Assembly: GCA_020846745.1 (NCBI GenBank) | Contig: JADLDI010000060.1 | Span: 186,001-250,000 of the forward strand | Length of the DNA stretch: 64,000 bases | From: Bryobacterales bacterium | GTDB lineage: Bacteria > Acidobacteriota > Terriglobia > Bryobacterales > Bryobacteraceae | Direction of reading: 5' to 3' | Shown here: positions 55,088 through 62,982 of the stretch, in pieces | How the letters are laid out: each line of letters starts with the position of its first letter | Position numbering within the stretch: the first letter of the stretch is position 1 | Notes under the pieces: model-generated | The model's database searches: none | What the model saw: only the letters and a program-made list of their open reading frames with translations | What the model was told of the DNA's origin: nothing | Position numbers and translations under genes: made by a program

Positions 55088-55798
55088 CTATCTCCACAAC
55101 CGCCGTTCAAATTTCAGGATATTCACCAGCACTCCCAAGAGCACGTGGACTATATAGTAGAGCGATTTGCCCGGCGTAATGGTGCTCCGCCCGGCGCGCC
55201 GTCCGCGCATTTTGCAGGGCACCTCCACAAAGTGGAAGGCCCGGCGCCGCAGCACCACCAGTGCCTCGATTTCCGGGTATTCGAGCGGGAAACTGCGCGA
55301 AAACACTTCCAGGGCTTCGCGGTTGACGGCGACAAATCCGGAGGTGGGGTCGCGAACCGGTCTGCCGAGAATGGGACGGAGCATCAGCCGGAAGAACCGA
55401 ATGCCGAGGCCGCGTGTGAACGAGGTGAACGGTTCTCCGCCGTCGAGGTAGCGCGAGCCGATCACCATCTGGACGCCGGATTCGCGTAACTTATCGAGCA
55501 TGCGAGGGATGTCGCGCGGGTCCATTTGGCCGTCGCCGTCCATGCGGACCACGTGCTGGTATCCAAGTTCAAAGGCGAGGCGGTAACCGGCCTGCACCGC
55601 GCCGCCGAGGCCCAAGTGGTGGGGCAGCGAGAGCACTTGCGCTCCGGCCAGTTTCGCGAACCCGGCGGTAGAGTCGGTGGACGCATCGTCCACCACCAGC
55701 ACCTGCACATCGCCGAGCACCTGGCGCACCTCGTCGACGACAAAGCGGATCGATGCCGATTCGTTGAACGCCGGCACGAGCACGAGCAGGTTCTTCAC
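55088..55798 (-). CDS. DPM1-like GT2 glycosyltransferase
   Basis: A 236-residue GT-A enzyme from the GTG at 55798, which overlaps the previous gene's stop as GTGA. LLVLVPAFNESASIRFVVDE, VLVVDDASTDST (first metal/nucleotide Asp), VVRMDGDGQMDPRDIPRMLD (DxD-like) and RDPTSGFVAVNREALEVFSR match polyprenyl-phosphate mannose/glucose synthases. It probably makes a lipid-phosphate-sugar that the GT-C downstream can use. Confidence 0.9.
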   Translation of the reverse strand: MKNLLVLVPAFNESASIRFVVDEVRQVLGDVQVLVVDDASTDSTAGFAKLAGAQVLSLPHHLGLGGAVQAGYRLAFELGYQHVVRMDGDGQMDPRDIPRMLDKLRESGVQMVIGSRYLDGGEPFTSFTRGLGIRFFRLMLRPILGRPVRDPTSGFVAVNREALEVFSRSFPLEYPEIEALVVLRRRAFHFVEVPCKMRGRRAGRSTITPGKSLYYIVHVLLGVLVNILKFERRLWR

Positions 55799-56796
55799 AG
55801 CGAGGCAACCTCCCTCACCGAGATCGCATGCCGGCGGACCTGATCCACCCACTCGCGGGGGGAGACTCGTGCCGACCGGCGGATCGCCTGGCGTGCCGCC
55901 AGCAGTTCCGGCAGATTAGCAATGAGAGACAAACGCGATTTCACGACGAACCACGCGAGCCAAAGCGGATTTTTGCCCTGCTTACGGAACTCGCCGGCTG
56001 CGCCTTTGCCGGTAACGAGGCTGACCACGTGCCATACGTATCGCGCCAGGCTGAAAAACGGTGCGGCGAGCAGCATTCGTAACGGAAACGTGCGTAAAAC
56101 GGTGAACAGGCGATTGCGTTCCACAAGGTAGGCTTTGAGCGGCGATACGCGCCCCGCCGAATAGGAATACCGGTGATAGACGACGGCTTCGGCCACATAC
56201 CGGCAATCCCAACCGGCCCATCGTGCGCGCAAGCCTAAGTCGGTATCTTCGCAGTACAAGAAATACGAACCTTCAAAGCCACCGAGTTTGTCGAATAACT
56301 CGCGGCGGTACATGGCGGCAGATCCGCTGGGAAACAAGGTCGGTCCGCTTTGTGCGAACGCGGCGGGCGGACGCAGGTGTCCCCGCTGTTTGGAAGATCC
56401 GTCCGCGCACAACAACATACCTGCCGAATCCAACTCCGTTTCAGACAATCGTACTTGCGACGCAAACATCCCGGCTTGGGGATGCGCCCATGCCGACTCC
56501 ACCATGGCGGCCAACCAGCCCGGTTCCGCCACCGCGTCATCGTTTAGCGTCGCGATGAGCGCCGACTGCGACCGGCGTGCCCCCAAGTTGATCGCTTCGC
56601 CAAATCCCACGTTACGGGCGGGCGCGAGTACCCTGGCCCAACCCGGCAACTCGCCGGAAACCACACGGCCGCGCTCCGAGTTATCCACAATCAAGGCTTC
56701 GAAATCCCGGAACGTCTGCCCTTCCAACGACTCCAGGCACTTCTTCCATGCGTCGTCGGCGGCCAGCGTAGGGACGACAACGGTGACGAGCGGCAA
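55795..56796 (-). CDS. GT2 family glycosyltransferase (rhamnosyltransferase-like)
   Basis: A 333-residue GT-A enzyme. VTVVVPTLAADDAWKKCLES, FEALIVDNSERG, NVGFGEAINLGARRSQSALI, ATLNDDAVAEPGWLAAMVES (DxD region) and YFLYCEDTDLGLRARWAGWD are typical of the WbbL/RfbF-like branch, which adds rhamnose or similar sugars to lipid-linked acceptors. The C-terminal 80 residues include an amphipathic membrane-associated helix. It is first of the five-gene cluster. Confidence 0.92.
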   Translation of the reverse strand: MPLVTVVVPTLAADDAWKKCLESLEGQTFRDFEALIVDNSERGRVVSGELPGWARVLAPARNVGFGEAINLGARRSQSALIATLNDDAVAEPGWLAAMVESAWAHPQAGMFASQVRLSETELDSAGMLLCADGSSKQRGHLRPPAAFAQSGPTLFPSGSAAMYRRELFDKLGGFEGSYFLYCEDTDLGLRARWAGWDCRYVAEAVVYHRYSYSAGRVSPLKAYLVERNRLFTVLRTFPLRMLLAAPFFSLARYVWHVVSLVTGKGAAGEFRKQGKNPLWLAWFVVKSRLSLIANLPELLAARQAIRRSARVSPREWVDQVRRHAISVREVASL

Positions 56797-56962
56797 CTCT
56801 TAATTCTATCCGGCGTCGGATTCCAGCATGGGCGCACCCGCCTTTACCGCCGCCGTACCAGACAGCCATGGGGTAAGAAGTCAGGCGAGGCGGCGCCGGC
56901 TGCGAGAGGCAGAGCGGGCAGCAGGGCAAAAACAGGTATCAAAGACTGTTTTATCGTTTCAC

Positions 56963-59350
56963 CTAATGCGGGATTCTGGCGAGATAAGCGGCCACGGCCT
57001 TCGTGATCCGATGATCGGGGCCGTAGCGCGTATTGAGGATCTGGAGAGCGCGACGGAGCAGTGGTTCGGCTTCGCTGTTACGGTTCAGTTCGCAGTAACT
57101 GACACCGAGACTCGTGAGGCTGTTGGCTACTTCGAGGTGATCCTCACCCAATGCTTTTCTTCGGCCGTCGAGCACACGTTCATAGAGTGTGGCCGCACGC
57201 GCGCGATCTCCCGACTTTGCCACGTGAATCGCGTAGCTGTTCAGGGTGTTCAGCGTGTCCCGATGGTACTCGCCAAGAGCACGGCAGCGGATCGCGAGCG
57301 CGCGCAGCAGGTTCCAGCGGGCGTTCACCGGATGTTCCAGGTCCGACTCTGTTTCGCCGATCGAGTGCAGAACCTGGGCGGCATCGAGCGGACGTTTAAG
57401 GTCACGCAGGATCTTGAGGCTCTCGCGCAGGCGCTTCAGCGCGTCCAACGGGGCGCGAGTGTGGAGGTGGATTCGCGCGATGTTGTGGAGCACCACGGCT
57501 TGTGCCGCCGGGTCGTCTTTTGTGAGCCGTAGCGCGCCTTCGTAGAACGGGAGCGCGCGTTTCGGGTCGGTCTCGTTGTAAAGCACGCCAAGGTCGTTGA
57601 GAGACTGGCGAATGGCGTTGTGGTTGGGTTCGTAGATCTGCTGATGAAGTTTCAGGGCAAGTTGCAGCAGAGGCTCGGCGCCCTTGAAGTCGGAGCGCTC
57701 GGCCAGGTAATTGCCGGCAGTGGAAACGATCCACGCGGCGTTTGCATCCGCAACCATGCCCTGCTCGATCAGCGGCACAACAGCGAGTTGCTGGGCGAGC
57801 AAACGCTCCGATTGCGGCCATGTTTCAAAGCTCGGCCGCTTCGATTTCGCGGCCACGGTGTTCACGATCTGCTTGGCGTGCGCCGCTTTCTCCTCGGCCG
57901 TAAGCGTATCCTGGACGACGGCTTGGGTGATGCGGTGGATGTGCAGCGTACGGCGGTCGGGATCGCGGCGGAGGAGCGAGTAGCGCCCGAGGACGTCGAG
58001 GACATCTGTCCAGGCAAGCGGATCGGTTTCCGATGGCGGGAACATCTCTTCGGGGATCGCGTCGGGAGCGAGGAACGAGCAAGCGATGAGCAATGTAGCG
58101 GCCTCGCGCCTTTCCTTGCGTACGCGTTCGATAGCCAACGAGAACGTGACGTGGACAGACTCATGATCGAGCGCCGTCCGGCCGCGGCGTTCTCTTAGTT
58201 TCTTGCCTTGCGCGCGGTATAGATTGAGGAATTCGGCTGGGGAGCGTTGCGATTCGTTCAGGAAAGCCCCGGCCTGATCGAGCGCCAGGGGCAGGCAGCC
58301 CAGTTCGCGCGCGATGCCGAGCGACGCCATGCGGTCGCGTGGCGTGACATCGTCCCATGTGGCGCGAGCCTCGATGCGCTTCGCGCGGCGCAGCAGTAGG
58401 AGGGCCGCGTCCTGTTCCGAGAGCGTATTGACTTCGATCGCTTCGCCAAAATCGCCCGTGGCCTGTGCACGCGTGGTGAGCAAAATGTGGCCCGCGGTTG
58501 TCGAGCGTGGGAGGAAGTCGCGGACTATGTCAAGCTCATCGGCATTGTCGAGGATCAGCAACCAGCCGTGATGACCATCGAGCCACTCGCGTACGGCGGC
58601 GGCCTGCGCGGCGGCATTTGGGTTAAGAGCCTGTGGCAGGCGAAGCCCGGAGGCGAACGCGATGAAATCGCGGGTGAGCGATTCACGTGAAGAGGCGTTG
58701 GCCCACAGGATTGTCGAGTAAGTGGAGCCGTCGACAAGCGCGCGCGCCACCTGCGTTTTGCCCACCCCTGGAAGTCCGGTCAGGGCGGCGCGACGGGTTT
58801 GATCGAGCTTCGACTTGAGCTGGCTCACCAGGGCGTCGCGACCCGTCAGATAGGGCGAAAGCGAAGGAAACGCTGTGCCGAGCGGGGCCGTGGGCGAGGC
58901 TATCGGCGAACCTTCGGCACTCGTGATCCATCCTTGAATTGCTGCCGCGGCGGCGGCGAACGCTTCCGCCGGAGCGGACCAGGCGGCCACCGGCTTACCG
59001 CCCGGTGGAAGCGCTTGTATCAGGTCGAGTTGAAGGGGTGCCGTCCGAACGTTATCCAGCAGGATCGGAAAGATGCGGGCCGCTCCGGCGCGGTGGTGCG
59101 CGAGTGCACGCTCAAGTTCGGCTCGGCAATGCGGAGATGCAGCGTAGTTTTCGCTCAGCAAAACGAACACGAGCGGCGAGCGATCGAGTTGATCGCGAAT
59201 TTCGGCGGGCCACTCGTCGCCGGGCTGGATTTGCGGGTCGTGCCAGACGGTGACGAGGCCGCGCGCGATCAATGGCTGCAGCGCATCAAGGAAGGCCGTC
59301 TTGAGGTGCTGATCGGCATGGGCGTAAGACAGAAACGCGGCCGGCGGCAT
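56963..59350 (-). CDS. TIR-NB-ARC-TPR STAND protein (bacterial NLR-like)
   Basis: A 795-residue cytoplasmic protein in three parts. Residues 4-100 are a bacterial TIR domain (FLSYAHAD; PGDEW; SENYAASPHCRAELERAL with Cys75 and putative catalytic Glu78). Residues 165-480 are an NB-ARC ATPase with P-loop GLPGVGKT (192-199), Walker B LLILDNAD (Asp268), TTR sensor, LGCLPLALDQAG and the MHD-like LHIHRITQAVV. Residues about 540-795 are kinesin-light-chain-type TPRs. TIR domains in such proteins cleave NAD to cause abortive-infection-like arrest or make a signal. It starts eight bases after the preceding gene in a coupled operon. Confidence 0.92.
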   Translation of the reverse strand: MPPAAFLSYAHADQHLKTAFLDALQPLIARGLVTVWHDPQIQPGDEWPAEIRDQLDRSPLVFVLLSENYAASPHCRAELERALAHHRAGAARIFPILLDNVRTAPLQLDLIQALPPGGKPVAAWSAPAEAFAAAAAAIQGWITSAEGSPIASPTAPLGTAFPSLSPYLTGRDALVSQLKSKLDQTRRAALTGLPGVGKTQVARALVDGSTYSTILWANASSRESLTRDFIAFASGLRLPQALNPNAAAQAAAVREWLDGHHGWLLILDNADELDIVRDFLPRSTTAGHILLTTRAQATGDFGEAIEVNTLSEQDAALLLLRRAKRIEARATWDDVTPRDRMASLGIARELGCLPLALDQAGAFLNESQRSPAEFLNLYRAQGKKLRERRGRTALDHESVHVTFSLAIERVRKERREAATLLIACSFLAPDAIPEEMFPPSETDPLAWTDVLDVLGRYSLLRRDPDRRTLHIHRITQAVVQDTLTAEEKAAHAKQIVNTVAAKSKRPSFETWPQSERLLAQQLAVVPLIEQGMVADANAAWIVSTAGNYLAERSDFKGAEPLLQLALKLHQQIYEPNHNAIRQSLNDLGVLYNETDPKRALPFYEGALRLTKDDPAAQAVVLHNIARIHLHTRAPLDALKRLRESLKILRDLKRPLDAAQVLHSIGETESDLEHPVNARWNLLRALAIRCRALGEYHRDTLNTLNSYAIHVAKSGDRARAATLYERVLDGRRKALGEDHLEVANSLTSLGVSYCELNRNSEAEPLLRRALQILNTRYGPDHRITKAVAAYLARIPH

Positions 59351-59358
59351 GTCCGGCC

Positions 59359-60012
59359 CTAAGGCTGTTGCTCGGGCGGACGCTCGCCTTTGCGGCGGAG
59401 CGTCGGCGCCTTACGCTTCTGCTTGGTTTCGCTGTCGGCCTTCTTCTTTGCCTCTTCCGCGCGAGCCTTTGCTGCATCGGGCGTCATCATCGTTTCCCGC
59501 TGTTTCTTTTCTTCGGCGTCGCGAGTGACAACGCTCTTGCGGCGTTCGGCTAAGTCCACCTTGAAAAGCTCAAGCGAGTCCTGAGTGGTTTCGATCGCGG
59601 TAACCAGAGCGAACTTGTAGCGATTCAAATCGGACGGGTCGCTTTCCTCGATTTTCTGCAGGTCGGCGAGCGTCTCCTCTTCGGCCTTGATCACGACAGG
59701 AATGGCTTCGTCAAGCTTGGCATTGCGTTTCAGCGCATCGTCTGTTACGGTATCGATCGCTTCGATGATCTTCGTGTAGTCTTCAAGCGTGTCGTGAATG
59801 AGGCCTGAGCGGCCGGGCTTCTTCTGTTCGATGGCGGACTTGATGAGGTCCACGCGGAGGCGCGCAAAGGTGGAGTACAGCGTAAGCCGCGCGACCGGTT
59901 CTTGGGCCGTGAGGCGAATCTGGTCAACCTCGTCCGCGGTGAGAAAGTCGCGGGTCGCCTGTGCAAGAAGAATCGCGCCGCAAACAGCAAAACTGGCCGC
60001 GTAGAGTTTCAT
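59359..60012 (-). CDS. exported helical hypothetical protein
   Basis: A 217-residue protein with a signal peptide (KLYAASFAVCGAILLAQA). The body is almost entirely helical (VARLTLYSTFARLRVDLIKS, LHDTLEDYTKIIEAIDTVTD-like, KYKFALVTAIETTQDSLELF-like) and ends in a Lys/Arg/Glu-rich tail of about 50 residues that is probably disordered. No family recognised. It overlaps the upstream 141-residue gene by four bases and is eight bases before the TIR-NB-ARC gene, so all three are one operon. Confidence 0.8.
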   Translation of the reverse strand: MKLYAASFAVCGAILLAQATRDFLTADEVDQIRLTAQEPVARLTLYSTFARLRVDLIKSAIEQKKPGRSGLIHDTLEDYTKIIEAIDTVTDDALKRNAKLDEAIPVVIKAEEETLADLQKIEESDPSDLNRYKFALVTAIETTQDSLELFKVDLAERRKSVVTRDAEEKKQRETMMTPDAAKARAEEAKKKADSETKQKRKAPTLRRKGERPPEQQP

Positions 60013-60434
60013 TTCTTGGTGCCCATGATCGCTGCAAGGATGTGGTCGTGCGCAGAGTGCGCGCTTTGGAGCAGTGTCTCGACGGGCGGCCGCTCGTCAA
60101 CGCCCAGTTCGAGGCGGAAGGAGTCGAGCCGCCGCATCAGCTTGCGAAGCGCAAGCTCCGCCTTCTTGAAGTACTTAGGACTCTTTCGTGCGTTCTTACC
60201 CGAGCTGTCGAGCGATTCGCGGGTGAGTGCGATGGAATCGCCTATTTCCGTAAGCGCGCCGCGAACGGCTTTCATGTCGCCGGTTTCGTACGCTTTGCGG
60301 GCGGAGTCGAGCGCGGCCTCGGCATTGAGCATGGCCTTTTCCGAACGCTTTTCCAGGTTCGGTTCGCTGCGAGCCGTGTCGAGGTCGGCGCGGAGAATGC
60401 CGGCCAACAGTAATGACAGAACCGCGAGTCTCAT
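60009..60434 (-). CDS. small exported helical hypothetical protein
   Basis: A 141-residue protein: signal peptide (RLAVLSLLLAGILRADL), then a helical bundle (KAMLNAEAALDSARKAYETG, KYFKKAELALRKLMRRLDSF). It is linked by four-base overlaps to the TPR gene before it and the 217-residue gene after it. Its helical make-up resembles the next gene's product, so the two may be distant paralogues or partners. Function unknown. Confidence 0.8.
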   Translation of the reverse strand: MRLAVLSLLLAGILRADLDTARSEPNLEKRSEKAMLNAEAALDSARKAYETGDMKAVRGALTEIGDSIALTRESLDSSGKNARKSPKYFKKAELALRKLMRRLDSFRLELGVDERPPVETLLQSAHSAHDHILAAIMGTKK

Positions 60435-61549
60435 CGGCGGCTCAACTCCTTCTCAATTACTTTCACCCGTTGGCGAGCCTTGAACTCTTCGTCGGGGTAC
60501 TTGCCGCCCGCAACGGACAGGAATTTCTGGTAGCTGGCTAACGCCGGCTTGTACTGCTTGGTTTTGTCGTAGGCGAGCGCCCGCAGAAAGTGCAGTCCTG
60601 GATTCGGATCTCCGAGCGCTTCGAGTTTGTCGAAAGCGGCGATGGCCTGCACGTAATTCTCGAGCGATAGCAGCATGGTAGCCAGGCCGGACCACGCATC
60701 GCGAGAGTCGGGCCTGAGCTTGGTAGCGGCCCAGAATTGCTGGGCGGCCGCCTGGAAATTGCGCTGGTCGCGCAAGAGTCCGCCATACGCAATGCGAAGC
60801 TCGACGTTGTTCGTTTCGGCCGCGATCGCCTGCTCCATCATCTGCGTCGCTTTGTCGGTTTGTTTCGAGCGCAGATAGGCCGTAGCGAGTGCGTATCGAT
60901 TGGCGCCGCTCGGCGAGAGTTTCACCGCCGCCTCCAGGTGAGCAACCGCCTCTTCCGGTTTGCCCGCTTCGAGCAGCAGTTCGCCGCTCCGTTCACGGGC
61001 GGCGACATTGCCGGGAAACTCGTTATAAATGGCGATCGCCTGCGGAAGTTGCTTGCCTTTCTCGTAAGCCGAGGCAAGTTCGAGTAGAGCGCTCGAAACC
61101 TCTTCGGCTTTCGGATCAAGCTGGCGGGCGGACTTCAGTTGCGTATCGGCATCGCTGAGTTGCCCCGCGCGCAGATAGGCGAGGCCGAGGAAGAAGTTGG
61201 GCCGTATCTCTTTGGGTTTGGCCTCGACAGCGCGTTTCAGCAGCGGGACGGCCTCCCCGGGTTTGCCGGCTTCCATCAGCAGCGCGGCCGTGTTCATCTG
61301 CGCTTCGTAGAGGTCGGGTTTTAATTCGAGCGCCTGGCGGTAGGCGGCGAGCGCCTTTTCTTTGTCCCCGGCCAGCGAATACGCAAGGCCGAGATGGAAC
61401 TGGGCGGCATAGTCTTTCGGGTCGGCGGTGGCCGCCTTTTCGAAAGCCGCGATCGCCGCCGGGTAATCTTTCGCGTCGAGGGCCTTGACGCCGTCGGCCA
61501 GAGGATCGGCCTGCCACAGCAGCAATAATGCCCAGACAAGCGCCCGCAT
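60431..61549 (-). CDS. exported tetratricopeptide-repeat protein
   Basis: About 372 residues from the ATG at 61549 (MRALVWALLLLWQADPLADG), a short signal peptide; the frame is open 34 codons further. Roughly ten TPRs fill the rest (AAIAAFEKAATADPKDYAAQ, FHLGLAYSLAGDKEKALAAY, AVPLLKRAVEAKPKEIRPNF). It is a protein-interaction scaffold outside the cytoplasm, first of the coupled run leading to the TIR-NB-ARC-TPR gene. Confidence 0.85.
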   Translation of the reverse strand: MRALVWALLLLWQADPLADGVKALDAKDYPAAIAAFEKAATADPKDYAAQFHLGLAYSLAGDKEKALAAYRQALELKPDLYEAQMNTAALLMEAGKPGEAVPLLKRAVEAKPKEIRPNFFLGLAYLRAGQLSDADTQLKSARQLDPKAEEVSSALLELASAYEKGKQLPQAIAIYNEFPGNVAARERSGELLLEAGKPEEAVAHLEAAVKLSPSGANRYALATAYLRSKQTDKATQMMEQAIAAETNNVELRIAYGGLLRDQRNFQAAAQQFWAATKLRPDSRDAWSGLATMLLSLENYVQAIAAFDKLEALGDPNPGLHFLRALAYDKTKQYKPALASYQKFLSVAGGKYPDEEFKARQRVKVIEKELSRR

Positions 61550-61696
61550 ATCCTCATTGTAGGATGTGAAAACGTCTTCCCGGCCCCACCGGCGTTCATC
61601 CGCGTTCCATAACCGCGACCGCGAGGGAGCGGTGTTCCGGATTTCTTGCACACGCCCTCAGGGAGCGCCGCGCCATCCGAAACATCGCTGAAACAA

Positions 61697-62683
61697 TCAG
61701 GCGCCTTTATCCGGCGATTTGTCCTGTTCTACCTCGCCGCCACCATCGTCCTCCTCATCCTCATCATCCTCGTCTTCATCGTCCTCCGTTTCGTGGTCCT
61801 CCAAGTCGTCGTCCTCAAAGTCCTCCTCGTCCTCCTCGTCCTCCTCGTCATCGGACTCGGCGCCAAAGTCATCGTCGTCTCCGAAGTCGCTATCGTCGAT
61901 ATTGATGAAGGTCAGAGCTTCCTCGGCCGTTTCGGCGATCTCTGGATCTCTAGACTCGGTGAGTTCGTAAATCACATCCGAATCTTCTCGCGGACAAAGG
62001 CTTTCGGCCGCTTCGATAGCCGCGAGAAGCGTCGTTTTGTCGGTCTTGGGGTTCTCGAGAATATCACGAATTAACGGCCAGGCCGACTGGATTTCGGCAG
62101 CGCCGGCCGCGCGAATGGCCTCGAATTGCATATCTTCGTGGCGGGATTGCAGGGCCTGCGTAATCTCCTGCTCGAATCCGGGGATGTACCCCATACAGAA
62201 GACGGCAGTCTGTTTCCAGTCGCCGTCCTTCATCCAATAGGCCTTTCGGATCGCATTCGCGTGCCAATCGGCGGGAGCGCGGACCGCCGCCTCAAGCGCA
62301 CGCCGGCGGACCATCGAAGGATTGGACGTGTCGTTGAAAACGTTTTCGAGCGTTGCACATATGCGGCTGAAGGTGTCCTCGGAAACGAGTTCCTCGGAGT
62401 AAGGCGATTCGTCAAACCCATCCTCGTCGCACTGTTGCAACGTGGGCCCCAGCGCAACTGCCGCCCGGGCCCGAAGCCGGTCTGGTTCGTCGCGAGATGC
62501 GACAATTTCCAGCAGCAGGGCTGCCATTTCGTCATCCATCACGACAATGTTGCCGGCGTGAGTGGCGGCAACCGAGCGCTCATCAACCGTCCGCGTCCGA
62601 TCGCGAAGAGCGTCTTTCAATTCCTGCCGGGTGGTGCTCGGCCAATCCCACGGGCCGATGTCGTCGAGAGTTGTCAGATCCAC
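61697..62683 (-). CDS. HEAT-like repeat protein with extreme acidic tail
   Basis: About 328 residues from the GTG at 62683 (a TTG at 62710 is possible). The N-terminal 270 residues are helical repeats (EMAALLLEIVASRDEPDRLR, ALEAAVRAPADWHANAIRKA, AIRAAGAAEIQSAWPLIRDI) of HEAT/PBS type. The final 65 residues are nearly all Asp and Glu. The protein is predicted cytoplasmic and could chaperone a basic partner. It lies 147 bases upstream of the TPR gene on the same strand and is divergent from the his operon. Confidence 0.82.
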   Translation of the reverse strand: MDLTTLDDIGPWDWPSTTRQELKDALRDRTRTVDERSVAATHAGNIVVMDDEMAALLLEIVASRDEPDRLRARAAVALGPTLQQCDEDGFDESPYSEELVSEDTFSRICATLENVFNDTSNPSMVRRRALEAAVRAPADWHANAIRKAYWMKDGDWKQTAVFCMGYIPGFEQEITQALQSRHEDMQFEAIRAAGAAEIQSAWPLIRDILENPKTDKTTLLAAIEAAESLCPREDSDVIYELTESRDPEIAETAEEALTFINIDDSDFGDDDDFGAESDDEEDEEDEEDFEDDDLEDHETEDDEDEDDEDEEDDGGGEVEQDKSPDKGA

Positions 62684-62799
62684 GGTGAAACCAGTTTGGC
62701 GCGATCGCAAGCACGGCGCAAGTCCGGACGGGACGTCCGGGTGCGCGACCTGGAAGTCGACATCGCTGGGCCAATCGCGGTCAATCGCTCCTCAGCCGC

Positions 62800-62827
62800 G
62801 TGACATCCACCACAGCCTTGCTATACT
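62800..62827 (+). promoter_or_regulatory. his operon promoter
   Basis: GTGACA (62800-62805, 5 of 6 to TTGACA) and TATACT (62822-62827, 5 of 6 to TATAAT) are 16 bases apart. The predicted start of transcription, about 62834, is only a few bases before the leader-peptide ATG at 62838. Confidence 0.6.
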
Positions 62828-62837
62828 ATCCCTTCAC

Positions 62838-62888
62838 ATGGCAATTTGGCCCCGCTATCATCATCACCATCGGCGCCATTGGTCTTAG
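62838..62888 (+). CDS. hisL: histidine operon leader peptide
   Basis: A 16-codon frame encodes MAIWPRYHHHHRRHWS. Four consecutive His codons at residues 8-11 and another at 14 make five His in 16 residues, immediately upstream of a hairpin terminator and hisI. This is the layout of classical his attenuators: scarcity of charged tRNA-His stalls the ribosome on the His run and frees an antiterminator. The predicted transcript start leaves almost no 5' UTR, so translation may be leaderless. The same frame is open further upstream, but the promoter lies inside that extension. Confidence 0.82.
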   Translation: MAIWPRYHHHHRRHWS

Positions 62889-62962
62889 CGTCGGGCCTTC
62901 GTCTTTTCCTTCGAAAATTACCTAAACCGAGCCCCGCCGCTACCAAAGCCGGCGGGCTTTTT
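62871..62962 (+). promoter_or_regulatory. his attenuator: competing hairpins and intrinsic terminator
   Basis: Three exclusive pairings can be drawn. 1:2 is CGGCGC (62871-62876) with GCGTCG (62888-62893), one G-U. 2:3 is GCGTCGGGC (62888-62896) with 62931-62940, eight pairs with one mismatch and one bulge. 3:4, the terminator, is AGCCCCGCCG (62930-62939, one bulged C) with CGGCGGGCT (62950-62958), followed by TTTTT to 62962. A ribosome stalled on the His codons would cover segment 1, leaving 2 to pair with 3 and block termination. Confidence 0.72.
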
Positions 62963-62982
62963 CATTTGTGCGTGTTGTCGAC

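Noticed and set aside
61719..61970. Long Ser-only frame on the plus strand
   Set aside because: Antisense translation of the Asp/Glu tail of the HEAT-like protein.
62562..62837. Upstream in-frame extension of the his leader peptide
   Set aside because: It contains the predicted promoter and is antisense to the HEAT-like gene. Only the last 16 codons carry the His run and directly precede the attenuator.
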